Shown: piece by piece, positions 44,905 through 54,952 of the stretch
Numbering within the stretch: position 1 is the stretch's first letter
How the letters are laid out: each line of letters starts with the position of its first letter
Origin: an uncultured Paraburkholderia sp.
GTDB lineage: Bacteria; Pseudomonadota; Gammaproteobacteria; Burkholderiales; Burkholderiaceae
Direction: 5' to 3'
Length of the DNA stretch: 64,000 bases
Assembly: GCA_940746715.1 (NCBI GenBank)
Contig: CALNWN010000007.1
Coordinates: 62,001-126,000 of the forward strand
Notes under the pieces: model-generated
What the model was told of the DNA's origin: nothing
Seen by the model: the letters and a program-made list of their open reading frames with translations, nothing else
Databases searched by the model: none
Translations under genes and position numbers: made by a program

Positions 44905-46041
44905 ATGAAGCGGTTTCTCGTGGCATTGAAGTATGTAGCAAGCGTCGTGACTGCTCTTGCGATTGCGGCGTGCGGCGGCAGCAATCTGAATCCTCCCAAT
45001 CCCCCGAAAGTCATTATCGACAGCGACTACAACACGCTGAGCGACGACGGTCAGCTCGGCGTCATGGCGGCGCAATTGCAGGCGCAAGGATCGTTGAAGG
45101 TACTCGGCATTACCGTGGTATCCGGCAATCAGTGGTTGAAACAGGGCGTGGCGGATGCATTGAAATCCATGGAGCGGCTCGGCGTCGACAAGCAGATCGG
45201 TATCTATGCAGGCGCCAACTATGCACTGTCGCACGATTTCGCCACCATCCAGGCGGAAATGGCGCAATTTCCCGGCGGCGACGGTTATCTCGGCGCGTGG
45301 GGAAGGCCCGAGCCGAAGTCGGACAGCGACCTCGTCGCGCCGCCCGACGGCTTCGCGACTCACACCAAAGTGCAGAGCAAAAGCGCGGTGGATTTTATCG
45401 TCGATTCAGTGAAGCAGAATCTTGGCGAAGTCACGATTCTTGCTATCGGACCATTGACCAACATTGCGCTTGCCACGCGCCAGCATCCCGAGATCGTGCC
45501 GTTGATCAAGCAGATCATTTATATGGGAGGCGCGATCGACGTGCCGGGCAATACCACGCCGACGGCGGAATTCAACTGGTGGTTCGATCCTGAAGCTGCG
45601 AAAGAGGTGTTGCGCCTGCCGATCAAACAGGTGGTCCTTCCGCTCGATGTCACCGACACCGTGAAGATGGATAAGGCGCTTTACGATCGTGTCGCGCACG
45701 ACCCGACGAAGCAGACCATCATTACCCAGTTGTTCAAGACGCTGAACGGTTATGGCTTCGACGGCAAGAACGGCTTCGAGACGAACCCGAACTACACGAC
45801 GAACATCTGGGACACATTGACGCTCGGCTATCTGATGCACCCTTCGTTTGCGACACAAACAGTGGACGAGTGGGTGGATGTGGACACAAGCTTCGGTGCC
45901 AATGATGGAAAAGCTACCGGCTATCCGAGTTCTCCGCCGGCTGGTTTGCAGAAGATGACGATCATCAAGCGCTTCGACAACCAGAGCTTCTTCAATTTAT
46001 ACGTGGACTTGCTGACGCGACCAGTGCCGCTGCCAGGCTGA
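44905..46041 (+). CDS. Nucleoside hydrolase, predicted lipoprotein
   Basis: A 378-residue inosine-uridine preferring nucleoside hydrolase family protein. Residues 1-22 form a lipoprotein signal with lipobox LAIAAC, so it is anchored in the periplasm, unusual for this mostly cytosolic family. The calcium-binding DSDYNTLSDDG motif near residue 35 replaces the common DTDPGxDD, and GPLTNIALATRQHPE near 185 and MGGAIDVPGN near 210 are conserved. ADH-like active-site His is expected near the C-terminal third (NIWDTLTLGYLMHPSF). It hydrolyses the N-glycosidic bond of nucleosides, for salvage of external nucleosides. ATG at 44905 has CAGGAG upstream. Intact. Confidence 0.9.
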   Translation: MKRFLVALKYVASVVTALAIAACGGSNLNPPNPPKVIIDSDYNTLSDDGQLGVMAAQLQAQGSLKVLGITVVSGNQWLKQGVADALKSMERLGVDKQIGIYAGANYALSHDFATIQAEMAQFPGGDGYLGAWGRPEPKSDSDLVAPPDGFATHTKVQSKSAVDFIVDSVKQNLGEVTILAIGPLTNIALATRQHPEIVPLIKQIIYMGGAIDVPGNTTPTAEFNWWFDPEAAKEVLRLPIKQVVLPLDVTDTVKMDKALYDRVAHDPTKQTIITQLFKTLNGYGFDGKNGFETNPNYTTNIWDTLTLGYLMHPSFATQTVDEWVDVDTSFGANDGKATGYPSSPPAGLQKMTIIKRFDNQSFFNLYVDLLTRPVPLPG

Positions 46042-46078
46042 CGCGTCGATACTGCTGCGAGCCTGCATTGCACGCGCT

Positions 46079-46957
46079 TCACGCGGGATGCAGGCCTCGT
46101 AACAACTGGCGCACGCGCGACAGATCCTGATCGACGTGCTCGGCCTTTTCGAACAGCTCCGCGAGCCAGTCGACAAAAGCACGCACTCGCGGCGACACAC
46201 GGCGATTCTTCAGATACGCAACGGAGACCGGCATCGGCACCGGCTTCCATTGCGGCAATACTTCGCGCAATTCTCCCGAGTCCAGGTACGGCTGCGCGGC
46301 GATTCGCGCCGGTTGAATCAGCCCGTGGCCTCGCAGACCGCAGGTCAGATAGGCCTGCTCGTCGCTGATCTTGATGAAGCCATTGATCTTGACGCTTCGC
46401 GCCTCGCCTTCCACTTCGAAATCGAAAGCGACCTCGCGGCCGTTGTGCGGCGACATGCAATTGACGGCGACATGTCCGCGCAAATCGTCGAGATTCGTGG
46501 GCGTGCCGTAACGCGCGAGGTAAACGGGGCTGGCGCAAGTCACGTGTTCGAGCGTGCCGAGGTGCCGCGCCACCAGATTCGAGTCGGGCAGTTCGCCGAG
46601 CTGAATGCTGCAGTCGATTGCTTCTGAAATCAGATCGACGGTGCGATTGCTGACGCCGATGGCGAGGTCGAGGGGCGGCCCGTGAGGTTGTCGGTGGCGT
46701 GACGGATGCTCGCTTCCATCTCGTCGATGTCGGCAGAGGATCTGCGCGCACCGTTCATAGTAGGCCGCGCCTTCGGGCGTGACGCTGATACGCCGGGTGG
46801 TGCGGGCGAGGAGCTGCGTGCCGAGCAGGGCTTCCAGATTCTGGACGATAGTGGTCGCCGTCGCACGCGGAATATTCAGGGATTCCGCTGCGCGGGTGAA
46901 GCTGTTGGTGTCCACTATTCGGAGGAAGGTGCGCATTGCTGTTATTCGGTCTAGCAT
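46079..46957 (-). pseudogene. LysR family regulator with internal deletion and compensating frameshift
   Basis: The N-terminal winged helix MLDRITAMRTFLRIVDTNSF through RAAESLNIPRATATTIVQNL is complete. After YYERCAQIL the frame changes (an alternate frame continues DIDEMEASIRHATDNLTGRP), and about 25 residues of the first effector-domain strand are missing before the original frame resumes at LDLAIGVSNRTVDLI. The rest (HLGTLEHVTCASPVYLARYG, FIKISDEQAYLTCGLRGHGL, KNRRVSPRVRAFVDWLAELF) is complete. So one reading frame survives but the linker helix and first effector strand are scrambled. Downstream of the dehydrogenase gene on the same strand. Confidence 0.85.
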
Positions 46958-47042
46958 TTGGGCTTCTCTTTTCTGTTGTGGTTTTTTTGTGCCTGTGGCG
47001 TGGGTTTTTTTAAACCCCCCCAACCAAAGGAAAAAAACTGAA

Positions 47043-47894
47043 TCACTTCCGCAAGGAATCCATATCAACCACAAACCGATACTTCACATCGCTCTTCAAA
47101 ATCCGCTCATACGCCTCATTGATCTTCTGCATCGGAATGATTTCGATGTCCGAAGTGATGCCATGCTCCCCGCAGAAATCCAGCATCTCCTGCGTCTCGG
47201 CAATGCCGCCGATCAGCGAACCGGCCAGCCGGCGGCGCTTGAAAATCAGGTTGAACACTTGCGGAGGCGGGTGTTCGTGCTCCGGCGCGCCCACCAGCGT
47301 CATCGTTCCATCGCGCTTCAGCAGGTTCAGGAACGGGTTCAGATCGTGCTGCGCCGCCACCGTATTCACGATCAGATCGAAGCTGTTCGCGTGTGCTTCC
47401 ATCTCTTCGGGATGCTTCGAAATCACCACTTCGTGCGCGCCGAGCCGCTTCGCATCCTCGATCTTCGACGCCGATGTCGTGAACAGCACCACATGCGCGC
47501 CCATTGCGTGCGCCAGCTTCACGCCCATGTGGCCGAGACCGCCGAGACCGACAATGCCGACCTTCTTGCCAGGACCCGCGCCCCACGTGCGCAGCGGCGA
47601 ATACGTCGTGATGCCTGCGCACAGCAACGGCGCGACGCCGGCCGGATCGAGGTTCTGCGGCACGCGCAGCGTGAATTCCTCGTCGACCACGAGCTGCGTC
47701 GAATAACCGCCGTAGGTAATGTGTCCGTCCACGCGGTCCACGCCGTTATAGGTGCCGACAAAGCCGTTCTCGCAGTACTGCTCGAGTAGCACTTCCATCT
47801 GCACGTCATGCGCACGCAATTCGCGGCGCTGGATTTCGAACGGGGCGAGCGGCGCGCTGGCGTCGGTCGCAGCATAGGCATACGTCGTGCTCAT
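47043..47894 (-). CDS. Zinc-type alcohol dehydrogenase (YahK-like) with deleted zinc-binding region
   Basis: A 283-residue frame of the NAD(P)-dependent alcohol dehydrogenase family; YahK itself is about 350. The cofactor domain is complete: LLCAGITTYSPLR, VGIVGLGGLGHMGVKLAHAM, NTVAAQHDLNPFLNLLKRDG and the GSLIGGIAETQEMLDFC end. Near residue 36 (about 47788) the protein jumps from HDVQMEVL to LEQYCENGFVGTYN, leaving out about 70 residues in frame. The lost part holds the catalytic-zinc ligands (CxxCHSD, GHE) and the four structural-zinc Cys, so the enzyme is almost certainly inactive. Divergent from its usual AraC regulator (359 bp gap). Confidence 0.9.
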   Translation of the reverse strand: MSTTYAYAATDASAPLAPFEIQRRELRAHDVQMEVLLEQYCENGFVGTYNGVDRVDGHITYGGYSTQLVVDEEFTLRVPQNLDPAGVAPLLCAGITTYSPLRTWGAGPGKKVGIVGLGGLGHMGVKLAHAMGAHVVLFTTSASKIEDAKRLGAHEVVISKHPEEMEAHANSFDLIVNTVAAQHDLNPFLNLLKRDGTMTLVGAPEHEHPPPQVFNLIFKRRRLAGSLIGGIAETQEMLDFCGEHGITSDIEIIPMQKINEAYERILKSDVKYRFVVDMDSLRK

Positions 47895-48253
47895 GGGTAG
47901 CTCCAGCAAAGAAGGTGATGTTGAAAGAGACCGGCGACGGGCAACGCGTGTCGCGCGTGCGGCCAGATTGCCGTTGCAAGGGATCGCAGCGTCGGGCCGC
48001 CGCGCCATATCAAAGCGCAAGGTGCACGGCGCAACGCCGGCCATAACGGCGAACTCATCGAAGATGAACTGCCGACCCGCATCCGCGAAGCGCGGCGAAG
48101 GGCATGCGGCAGGGTTCCCATGGTAGAAGCCCGCGGCGAGCCCGTGAATACCCGAATGTCTTGAAGATTTGCCTAAAACTCCTGGGACGAAGCGCAGCAG
48201 GCAGTTTGGTGCTAAATTTTGAGCATTATTCTACTGGCCGTCACTATATCGTT
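47895..48253. other. Divergent intergenic region, dehydrogenase / AraC regulator
   Basis: A 359-bp region between divergent starts. It should contain the operator for the AraC-type activator and both promoters. No clear -35/-10 pair or repeated half-site was identified by eye. No gene is supported in it. Confidence 0.4.
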
Positions 48254-49423
48254 ATGTCGCCGCACTCGCTTCAATCTTCATTGTCTTCTGCCCCGATTGC
48301 GGAGGCACACGCCGCGCAGCAGCGCCTGATCGAAGTGTTCGACATGCTCGCACCGAAACAGGGCATGACGCGTTCGAGCCTCGAGGGCATCAATCTGATG
48401 CGCGCGAACACTCCGATGCCGCGCATGCCGGTCATGTACGAGCCGAGCATTGTGATCGTGTGTCAGGGGCGCAAGCGCGGCTATCTCGGCGATCAGGTAT
48501 TCCAGTACGACGCTCAGCAGTACCTGGTGTTGTCCGTGCCGCTGCCGTTCGAATGCGAGACCGAGGCGAGTCCGGGAGAGCCGTTTCTCGGCATCTCCAT
48601 TCGGGTGGATCTGACCATGGTGGCGGAACTGCTGATGGCGCTCAACGAAACGCAGGGCACCGCGCGCAACGAACCGCTCGGCATTTACTCGACGCCGCTC
48701 GATCCCGCTTTGAGCAGCGCCGTGCAGCGCCTGCTGGAAGCCCTGGTGTCGCCGCTCGACGCGCGCATTCTCGCGCCCGGCATCGTGCGGGAAATCTGCT
48801 ATCGCGTGCTGACGGGCGAGCAGGGCGACGCGATCCGTGCGGCGCTCACGCATCAGAATCATTTTGGGCGCATTGCGAAGGCGCTGCGCCGCATTCATGC
48901 CGATTATCACGGTGCGCTCGACGTCGATACGCTCGCCGCGGAAGCCGGCATGAGCCTCGCGGTTTTTCACGCGCAATTCAAGGCCGTGACCGCGACTTCG
49001 CCGATGCAATACGTGAAGACCACGGTTTGCATCACGCGCGCTTGCTGATGGTGCAGGACGGCTTGAACGCGGGGCGCAGCAGCGGCGCGAGTAGGTTATG
49101 AAAGTGCGTCGCAATTCAGCCGCGAATTCAAGCGTCTTTTCGGCCTGAGCCCTGTCGATGAAGTGAAGCGCATGCGCGCCATCTACGACTCGCCGCCGCC
49201 GCGCATCGTGAAGACCGCGGCGCTACGTGACGGCGGTGTAGCAAAGGGCTCCGTCCGCGGGTCCGCGCTGAGCCCAGAACTCGCTAAGTGCCGCTCGCTT
49301 TCGCGTCCGCCTGATCCGCGTAGTGCGAGCGCTTTTCCTCGTACATCAGCAGATCGGCGCGCTGCACGCCCGCTTCGAGACGGTCGCCGCGTTGACAGGT
49401 CGCCATGCCCATCGAAAAGCTGA
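48254..49423 (+). pseudogene. AraC family regulator, frameshifted in DNA-binding domain
   Basis: The N-terminal effector domain (AraC_N type) is complete: RSSLEGINLMRANTPMPRM, VCQGRKRGYLGDQVFQYDAQ, ISIRVDLTMVAELLMALNE. The first helix-turn-helix (YHGALDVDTLAAEAGMSLAV) is in frame. Near 49020 and 49072 the frame shifts, so the second part ([14 protein letters not shown], then [19 protein letters not shown]) reads in two other frames. The normal stop shortly after IYDSPPP is lost, and the last frame runs to 49423, 140 bases inside the GGDEF gene on the other strand. This type of regulator activates the divergent YahK-like dehydrogenase gene. Start ATG at 48254. Confidence 0.85.
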
Positions 49424-50762
49424 GCGGCGAACCGGGATAGAACTGATTGTTCATGTCGACGAGTTGGCAGATCGCATCGATCATCGCTGCGCCACCGCGC
49501 TCGTCGGTGTTCGGCATGAGAATCGCGAATTCGTCGCCGCCGATGCGCGCGGCCTGGAACGGCGGCTCCATGGCTTTCGCGAGCACTTCGCCGGCGCGGC
49601 GCAGCAATGCGTCGCCAGCGGCATGGCCGAGCTGATCGTTCACGCGTTTGAGGCCGTTCAGATCGGCCATGATGATCGTGACGGGCCACGGTCCTTTGCG
49701 CTCGAGCCGGTTCAGTTCGTCGACATAAAACGAGCGGTTGCGCAATTTCGTCAGCACGTCATGCTTGCCGAGGAATTCGAGGTACGCCTCTGCCTTCTTG
49801 CGTGCGGTGATGTCGGTCAGCGCGACGAGCACAAGGTCCCAGTTCGCTTCATGTCCGGGCAGCACGGAAAACTGCAGGTGCACGTGCACCTCGTTGCCGT
49901 CGAGCGAATAGTTCAGCACCTCGCGTTGCTGGAACAGTTTGCCGTCCCACAGATCGAGCAGCTGCTCGCGAAAATGCGGGCGCATGTCGTCGCGGAACAC
50001 GTCCGGCAACTGCGCGAGCAGGGTCTTTTTGTCGGTCGCGGCGAACATCTCGAGTGTGTGCTGGTTCACGTCGAGCACATGAATCTCCTGCATGCAGCGC
50101 TCGACGAACTCCGGATGCACGTCGGTGAACACGCGAAAATCGCTGATGCCCGCCGCGCGCGCCTGATCCAGCAGTTGCTTGACCGCGCTGAAATCTTCCA
50201 CCCACAGCGATACCGGGGAATGTTCGAAGAGACCGCGCGCGTATTGCTCCGCGAGCGTCACGCGATGCCGCGCGCCCTCCAGTTCGGTGATGTCTTCCAC
50301 CGACACGAGCACACGGTCCCAGCGTTCTTCATGACCCGGCAGCACCGAGCCTTTCAGCAGCACGTCGAGTCGCCGTCCGCCGAGCGTGTAGTTCACTGTC
50401 TGGCTCGTGAAGTGCAATTGCCCGGCCCACAGCTGACAGAGTTCCTCGAGATGAGTCTTCAGCATGTCGTCGCGGAACACAGCCGCGAGGTTGCCGTTGA
50501 GTGTGTCGAAATCGGCAGCCTCGAATTGCGTCAGCGTCTTCTGATTGACCTTGACGACGCGAATGCTATGCGCGCATTGCGCGACCCGTTCGGGCGCCTC
50601 CTTGAAATACGCGCGCAGGTCGGTCAAGCCCTCGGCTCGCCATGCATCGAACAGATCGCGCACGCCGCTGAAATCTTCCACCCACAGCGAGACGGGCGCG
50701 AGATCGAACATTTTCGAATCGTCGTTGGCGGGCTTCGGTGTGCCAGGCAGAATATCCAGCAT
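49284..50762 (-). CDS. Diguanylate cyclase with two tandem PAS-like domains
   Basis: A 492-residue cytosolic protein. Two similar modules of about 165 residues each begin with [10 protein letters not shown] (residues about 23 and 183) and end with [12 protein letters not shown] and [12 protein letters not shown], so they are duplicated PAS-type sensors. The GGDEF domain from residue about 325 has IGGDEFAIL, the active-site loop, with [18 protein letters not shown] upstream. No RxxD inhibitory site is apparent before the GGDEF loop. It makes cyclic-di-GMP in response to a signal sensed by the PAS pair. ATG at 50762. Overlaps the run-on end of the AraC frame. Intact. Confidence 0.93.
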   Translation of the reverse strand: MLDILPGTPKPANDDSKMFDLAPVSLWVEDFSGVRDLFDAWRAEGLTDLRAYFKEAPERVAQCAHSIRVVKVNQKTLTQFEAADFDTLNGNLAAVFRDDMLKTHLEELCQLWAGQLHFTSQTVNYTLGGRRLDVLLKGSVLPGHEERWDRVLVSVEDITELEGARHRVTLAEQYARGLFEHSPVSLWVEDFSAVKQLLDQARAAGISDFRVFTDVHPEFVERCMQEIHVLDVNQHTLEMFAATDKKTLLAQLPDVFRDDMRPHFREQLLDLWDGKLFQQREVLNYSLDGNEVHVHLQFSVLPGHEANWDLVLVALTDITARKKAEAYLEFLGKHDVLTKLRNRSFYVDELNRLERKGPWPVTIIMADLNGLKRVNDQLGHAAGDALLRRAGEVLAKAMEPPFQAARIGGDEFAILMPNTDERGGAAMIDAICQLVDMNNQFYPGSPLSFSMGMATCQRGDRLEAGVQRADLLMYEEKRSHYADQADAKASGT

Positions 50763-50943
50763 GAGGTTCTCGTCGCGAAAAGTCCGGCTATTCTACGACC
50801 GCTTCGAGTCGATCTGAAAACAGGCGTTTATTGCGCGATGCTCGCGCCGGATTTCGCCGGGCGCGCGTTATTCTGGCTTGCTACACTCGGCTTCGCTCGT
50901 GGCGCCGCGGAACGGCCCTGTGCGTTACTGACAAAAGACCGAC

Positions 50944-51880
50944 ATGAAACCTTCGTTACTGATCCTGATTCCCCTCGACGACATGAGCCGCGCTCGCATC
51001 GAGGCCGAGTTCGATGTCGTCTACGCGCCGGATCTGGCGCAACAGGCCGCGGCCATCGCCACGCACGGTAAGGCGATCCGCGCAGTGCTGACGAACGGTA
51101 CAAGAGGGCTTGCGGCGGCGGAGATCGACGGCCTGCCGCAGCTCGAATTCGTCAGTGCGCTGGGCGCGAGCTATGAAAACCTCGCCGTCGACCACGCACG
51201 CTCGCGCGGCATCGCACTCGCCAACGGAGCGGGCACCAACGACCACTGCGTCGCCGATCACGCGTTTGCGCTGTTGCTGTCCATCGTGCGCGACGTGCCG
51301 CAACTCGACCTCGCGACGCGCGCGGGCGTATGGCGCGACGCGTTGCCGATGCGCCCGGGCGTCTGCGGCAAGCGGCTTGGCATCGTGGGACTCGGCAACA
51401 TCGGCGAGAAAATCGCGCGACGCGGCACGGGCTTCGACATGGAGATCGGCTACCACAACCGTCAGCCGCGAGAGGCCGCGCCGCTGCGCTATTTCGATAG
51501 CGCTCTCGCGCTCGCGCAGTGGAGCGATTTCCTCGTGATCGCAACGCCCGGCGGGCGGTGCAGGCACCTATCACCTGATCGATGCGCAGGTGCTGCAGGC
51601 GCTGGGCCCGGCCGGTTTCGTCGTCAATGTTTCCCGCGGCAGCGTGCTCGACACCGCCGCGCTTGCCGCGGCGCTCATGGCGCGAACCATTGCGGGCGCC
51701 GCGCTCGATGTCTACGAAGGCGAGCCGCAGCCGCCCGCGGCGCTGCTGGACCTGACGAATGTCGTGTTGACGCCGCACGTCGGCGGCAGATCGCCGGAAG
51801 CGATCGCGGCATCGGTCAACAACTTCTTGCGCAACGCAAGATGCCATTTCGCCGGTGAACCCATGCTCACGCCGATCTGA
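50944..51880 (+). pseudogene. D-isomer 2-hydroxyacid dehydrogenase, frameshifted
   Basis: A glyoxylate/hydroxypyruvate-reductase-like enzyme in two frames. The first (to about 51555) has the substrate region VLTNGTRGLAAAEIDGLPQL and the NAD loop GKRLGIVGLGNIGEKIAR. The second has QALGPAGFVVNVSRGSVLDT with the catalytic Arg, ALDVYEGEPQPPAALLDLTN with the catalytic Glu and VVLTPHVGGRSPEA with the catalytic His. One base change in a G-rich run near 51551-51560 separates them. Start ATG at 50944; no ribosome site stands out. Alone between the GGDEF and the binding-protein genes. Confidence 0.87.
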
Positions 51881-52015
51881 CCAACGCGAGCCGTGCGTTT
51901 GCGTCCTTCGCCAGGTCTCTGGCGCGTCCGCTCGGTCAGCACTTGCGAGAAGTGCAATAGCATGGCGATAGATCGATAATGATTGCCCCGCGCCACAGCC
52001 AACCCAAATAGTAAG

Positions 52016-53123
52016 ATGAAACGGAGAGATGCGCTCATTGCATACTCGCTAGGCGCTTTGCTGGGCCCGACCAGCCTGGCTCGCGCAGCGGCACGCAGCC
52101 CTCGCGTGGTTTTCCTCAATCCGGGCGAGGCCGTCGAGCACGGCACCGGCCAGCATTGGCAACTGGTGTCGCAGTTCATGGGCATTGCCGCGCGGTCTTT
52201 CGACATGCAGCTGGAGGTGCTGTATGCGGAGCGCGATCATCTGCTGATGCAGCGCCAGGCAGAGGAAGTCGCGCGCCGCGCCGACGCGCCGGATTACGTC
52301 GTCATCGTCAACGAAAAAATGGCCGCGCAGCCGATGCTAGAGGCGCTCGCGCGCTCGTCGGCGAAGGTCATGGTGATTCATAACGACGTGACGGCGCGGC
52401 AGCGCCTCGAGATCGGCGACGAGCGGCAGCGCATCCCGAACTGGATCGGCACTGTCACCGCCAATGCCACGCGCGGCGGCTATCGGTTGATGAGCTATTT
52501 ATGCCAGCGGCTCGCCGGCGTGCCGGCGCGCGTCATCGGCATTACCGGCGATCCGAACACGCCGGTTTCGCAGGAGCGCGCCTCGGGCGTCGACGCCTAC
52601 CTGTCGGGCGCGCGGTGCGCGCACCTATCAACTGGTTTTCAGCGACTGGAGTTACGCGGACAGCGAGCAGAAGGCGCGCGTGCTGCTGGCTCGCTACCCG
52701 GACACCAATCTCGTGTGGGCGGCGAACGACTCGATGGCGCTCGGCGCGCTGAACGCGGTCAAGGCGCGTGGCGCGCCGGTGCTGGTCGGCGGCATGGGCG
52801 CGTTGCGCGGTGCGCTGCGCAGCGTCGCCGAGGGCGGCCTTGCCGCCATGGTGGGCGGCGACTACTTCATCGGCGCCTGGGCGATGGTGCTGCTCTACGA
52901 CTACCATCGCGGCATGGATTTCGCCGCGTCGGGAGGCGCCCGCCAGATGCTGGACTTTCTGAGCGTGGTTCATCAGGGCAACGTCGAGCGCTTTAGCCAG
53001 GCGGTGTTCGACCACGGCGACAAGCTCGATTTCACGGTCTTCTCGAAGGCGTTGCATCCCGAGCCGGGCCACTACGACTTCAGTCTCGCGCGGCTTGTCG
53101 GCCCATCCGCAGGAGCCGTGTGA
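52016..53123 (+). pseudogene. Sugar-type ABC/periplasmic binding protein (signalling partner), frameshifted
   Basis: A periplasmic-binding-protein-like I domain of about 370 residues. A Tat- or Sec-like signal begins MKRRDALIAYSLGALLGPTS. The first frame has PRVVFLNPGEAVEHGTGQHW and PARVIGITGDPNTPVSQERA; from about 52613 the second has QLVFSDWSYADSEQKARVLL and NLVWAANDSMALGALNAVKA. It ends with a stop overlapping the kinase start (TGATG at 53121-53125), so the two are co-translated. Proteins of this type next to a HisKA_3 sensor kinase feed the ligand signal to it. No transporter genes are nearby. Confidence 0.85.
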
Positions 53124-54951
53124 TGCGTCCATTTGCGCTCCCGGGTGTGCGCTCGCTGAATCTGCACGCGAAGCTCATGCTTGCGCTCACGGTTCTCGTC
53201 GCGGTGGTCGCCGGCACGTCCGCCTACTTTCTGATCGAGCATCAACGTGCGCAAAAATTCTCCGAGCTCGAAGAGCGTGCCGCGCGCATCTCCGATCTGT
53301 TCAGCCGCTCGCTTGCCTTGCCGCTGTGGAATGTGGACCGCGGCGCGATCAGTGCCCAGCTTGCCGCGCTTGCGCCGAACCCGGAGGTCGTGCGGTTCAC
53401 GGTCACTGCAGTCGGCTATGGGATCGTGGCCGAGGTCAAGGGCGCGCGTCGCGCCGATCCGGCCCACGACGTGGTGCGCGTGCGCGCCATCGAATATCAG
53501 CCGCCCGGCGATGCGCCGCGCGAAAAGCTCGGCGAGGTGCGCGTCGAGCTTTCAACCGCATTGGCCATGCAAGCCATGCGCGACGCACGCAGCGCGATTC
53601 TCGCGACGATCGCCGCCGTGGTCGCCACGCTCTATGCAGCGACGCTGGTGTTGCTGAACGGCATGGTGCGGAGTCCGATCAACCGGCTGGAGGAAATGGT
53701 GGACCGCATCGCGGCCGGCAATCTGGACGTGCGCTGCGCCGTCGAATCCGACGACGAGCTCGGCCGGCTCGCCGCGCGCGTGAATGCAATGGCGGACCGC
53801 CTGTGGGAATCGACGGCGCGTCTTTACGAAAGCGAGCAGAAGTATCGCAGCATCGTCGAAAACGCCTTGGAAGGTATCTTCCGCCTGCATCGCAACGGCT
53901 GGCTCGAGGAGGCCAATCCGGCGATGGCGCGCCTGCTCGGCTACGACAGCGCGCGGGCGCTGGTGGCCGCGGGAACGCGCGAGCCCAGCGGCCGTTTACG
54001 CCGCAGCAGGTGGAAGCGCTCTTCGAGCGTCTGGACGGCAGCGGCGAAATCGCCGAACTGGAGCTGCCGCTCGCGCGCGCCGACGGCACGGTGATCTGGG
54101 TGCAGTTGAGCGCGCGCGGCGTCGCGGATTCGCGCGGCGCGATCGTCCGGCTCGACGGCCTCTTCGCCGACGTCACGGCGCGCAGGCAGGCGCTTGACCA
54201 TCTGCGCCGTCATCGCGACGAACTGCAGGCGGAAGTGGCCGAGCGCAAACGCACCGAGCAGGAACTGCGCGCGTCGCGCGAGGAACTGCGGGAACTGTCG
54301 TGGCACCTTGAAGTGATTCGCGAAGAGGAGAGAAAGCGCATCGCGCTCGAGGTTCACGATGAACTCGGCCAGCTTCTGACCGCGCTCAAGATCGACATCT
54401 CATTGCTGCAGATGAGGCTCACCGGCAATCCGGACGCCCAAGGCAAGACCGACGCCATGCGCGAGCTCATCGAAAAGACCATGTGGATGGTGCGCAATGT
54501 CACCAATCATCTGCGCCCGGCTGCGTTGAATTTCGGCCTTGTTTCCGCGCTCGAATGGCTCGCGCAGGACTTCAACGCGCGTCACTACATTCGCTGCACG
54601 GTCGTGACGCACGGCGACGAGCCGGTGCTCGAGGACGCGCGCGCAACCGCCATTTTCCGCATCGCGCAGGAGTCGCTCACCAATGTGGCGCGGCACTCGC
54701 GCGCGTCGCATGTCGTGTTGACGCTGCGTTCGGGCGAAGGCTTCATTGATCTGGAAATCCGCGACGATGGCTGCGGCTTCGATCGGGACGCGGTGTCCGC
54801 GCGGCAACGCGGCTCGTACGGATTGCTCGGCATGGCCGAGCGCGCCCGCCTGATCGGCGGAGCGCTCACCATTACGAGCAGTGCGAGCACCGGCACGGTG
54901 GTCGCATTGCGGATTCCGCTGCCGGACGACGTGCAAGCCCCGGTCGGCTAG
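53123..54951 (+). pseudogene. HAMP-PAS sensor histidine kinase (NarL/DegS type), frameshifted
   Basis: A membrane kinase: first helix LMLALTVLVAVVAGTSAYFL, periplasmic loop, second helix ILATIAAVVATLYAATLVLL, HAMP (SPINRLEEMVDRIAAGN), PAS (YRSIVENALEGIFRLHRNGW). The frame then shifts at about 53973, and after the PAS end (ADGTVIWVQLSARGVADSRG) comes a coiled coil, then the HisKA_3 box RIALEVHDELGQLLTALKID and HATPase FRIAQESLTNVARHSRASHV with DDGCGFDR and GSYGLLGMAERARLIGG. All domains are present, so a one-base correction would restore it. No response regulator gene is adjacent, although these triads normally include one. Confidence 0.88.
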
Positions 54952-54952
54952 C

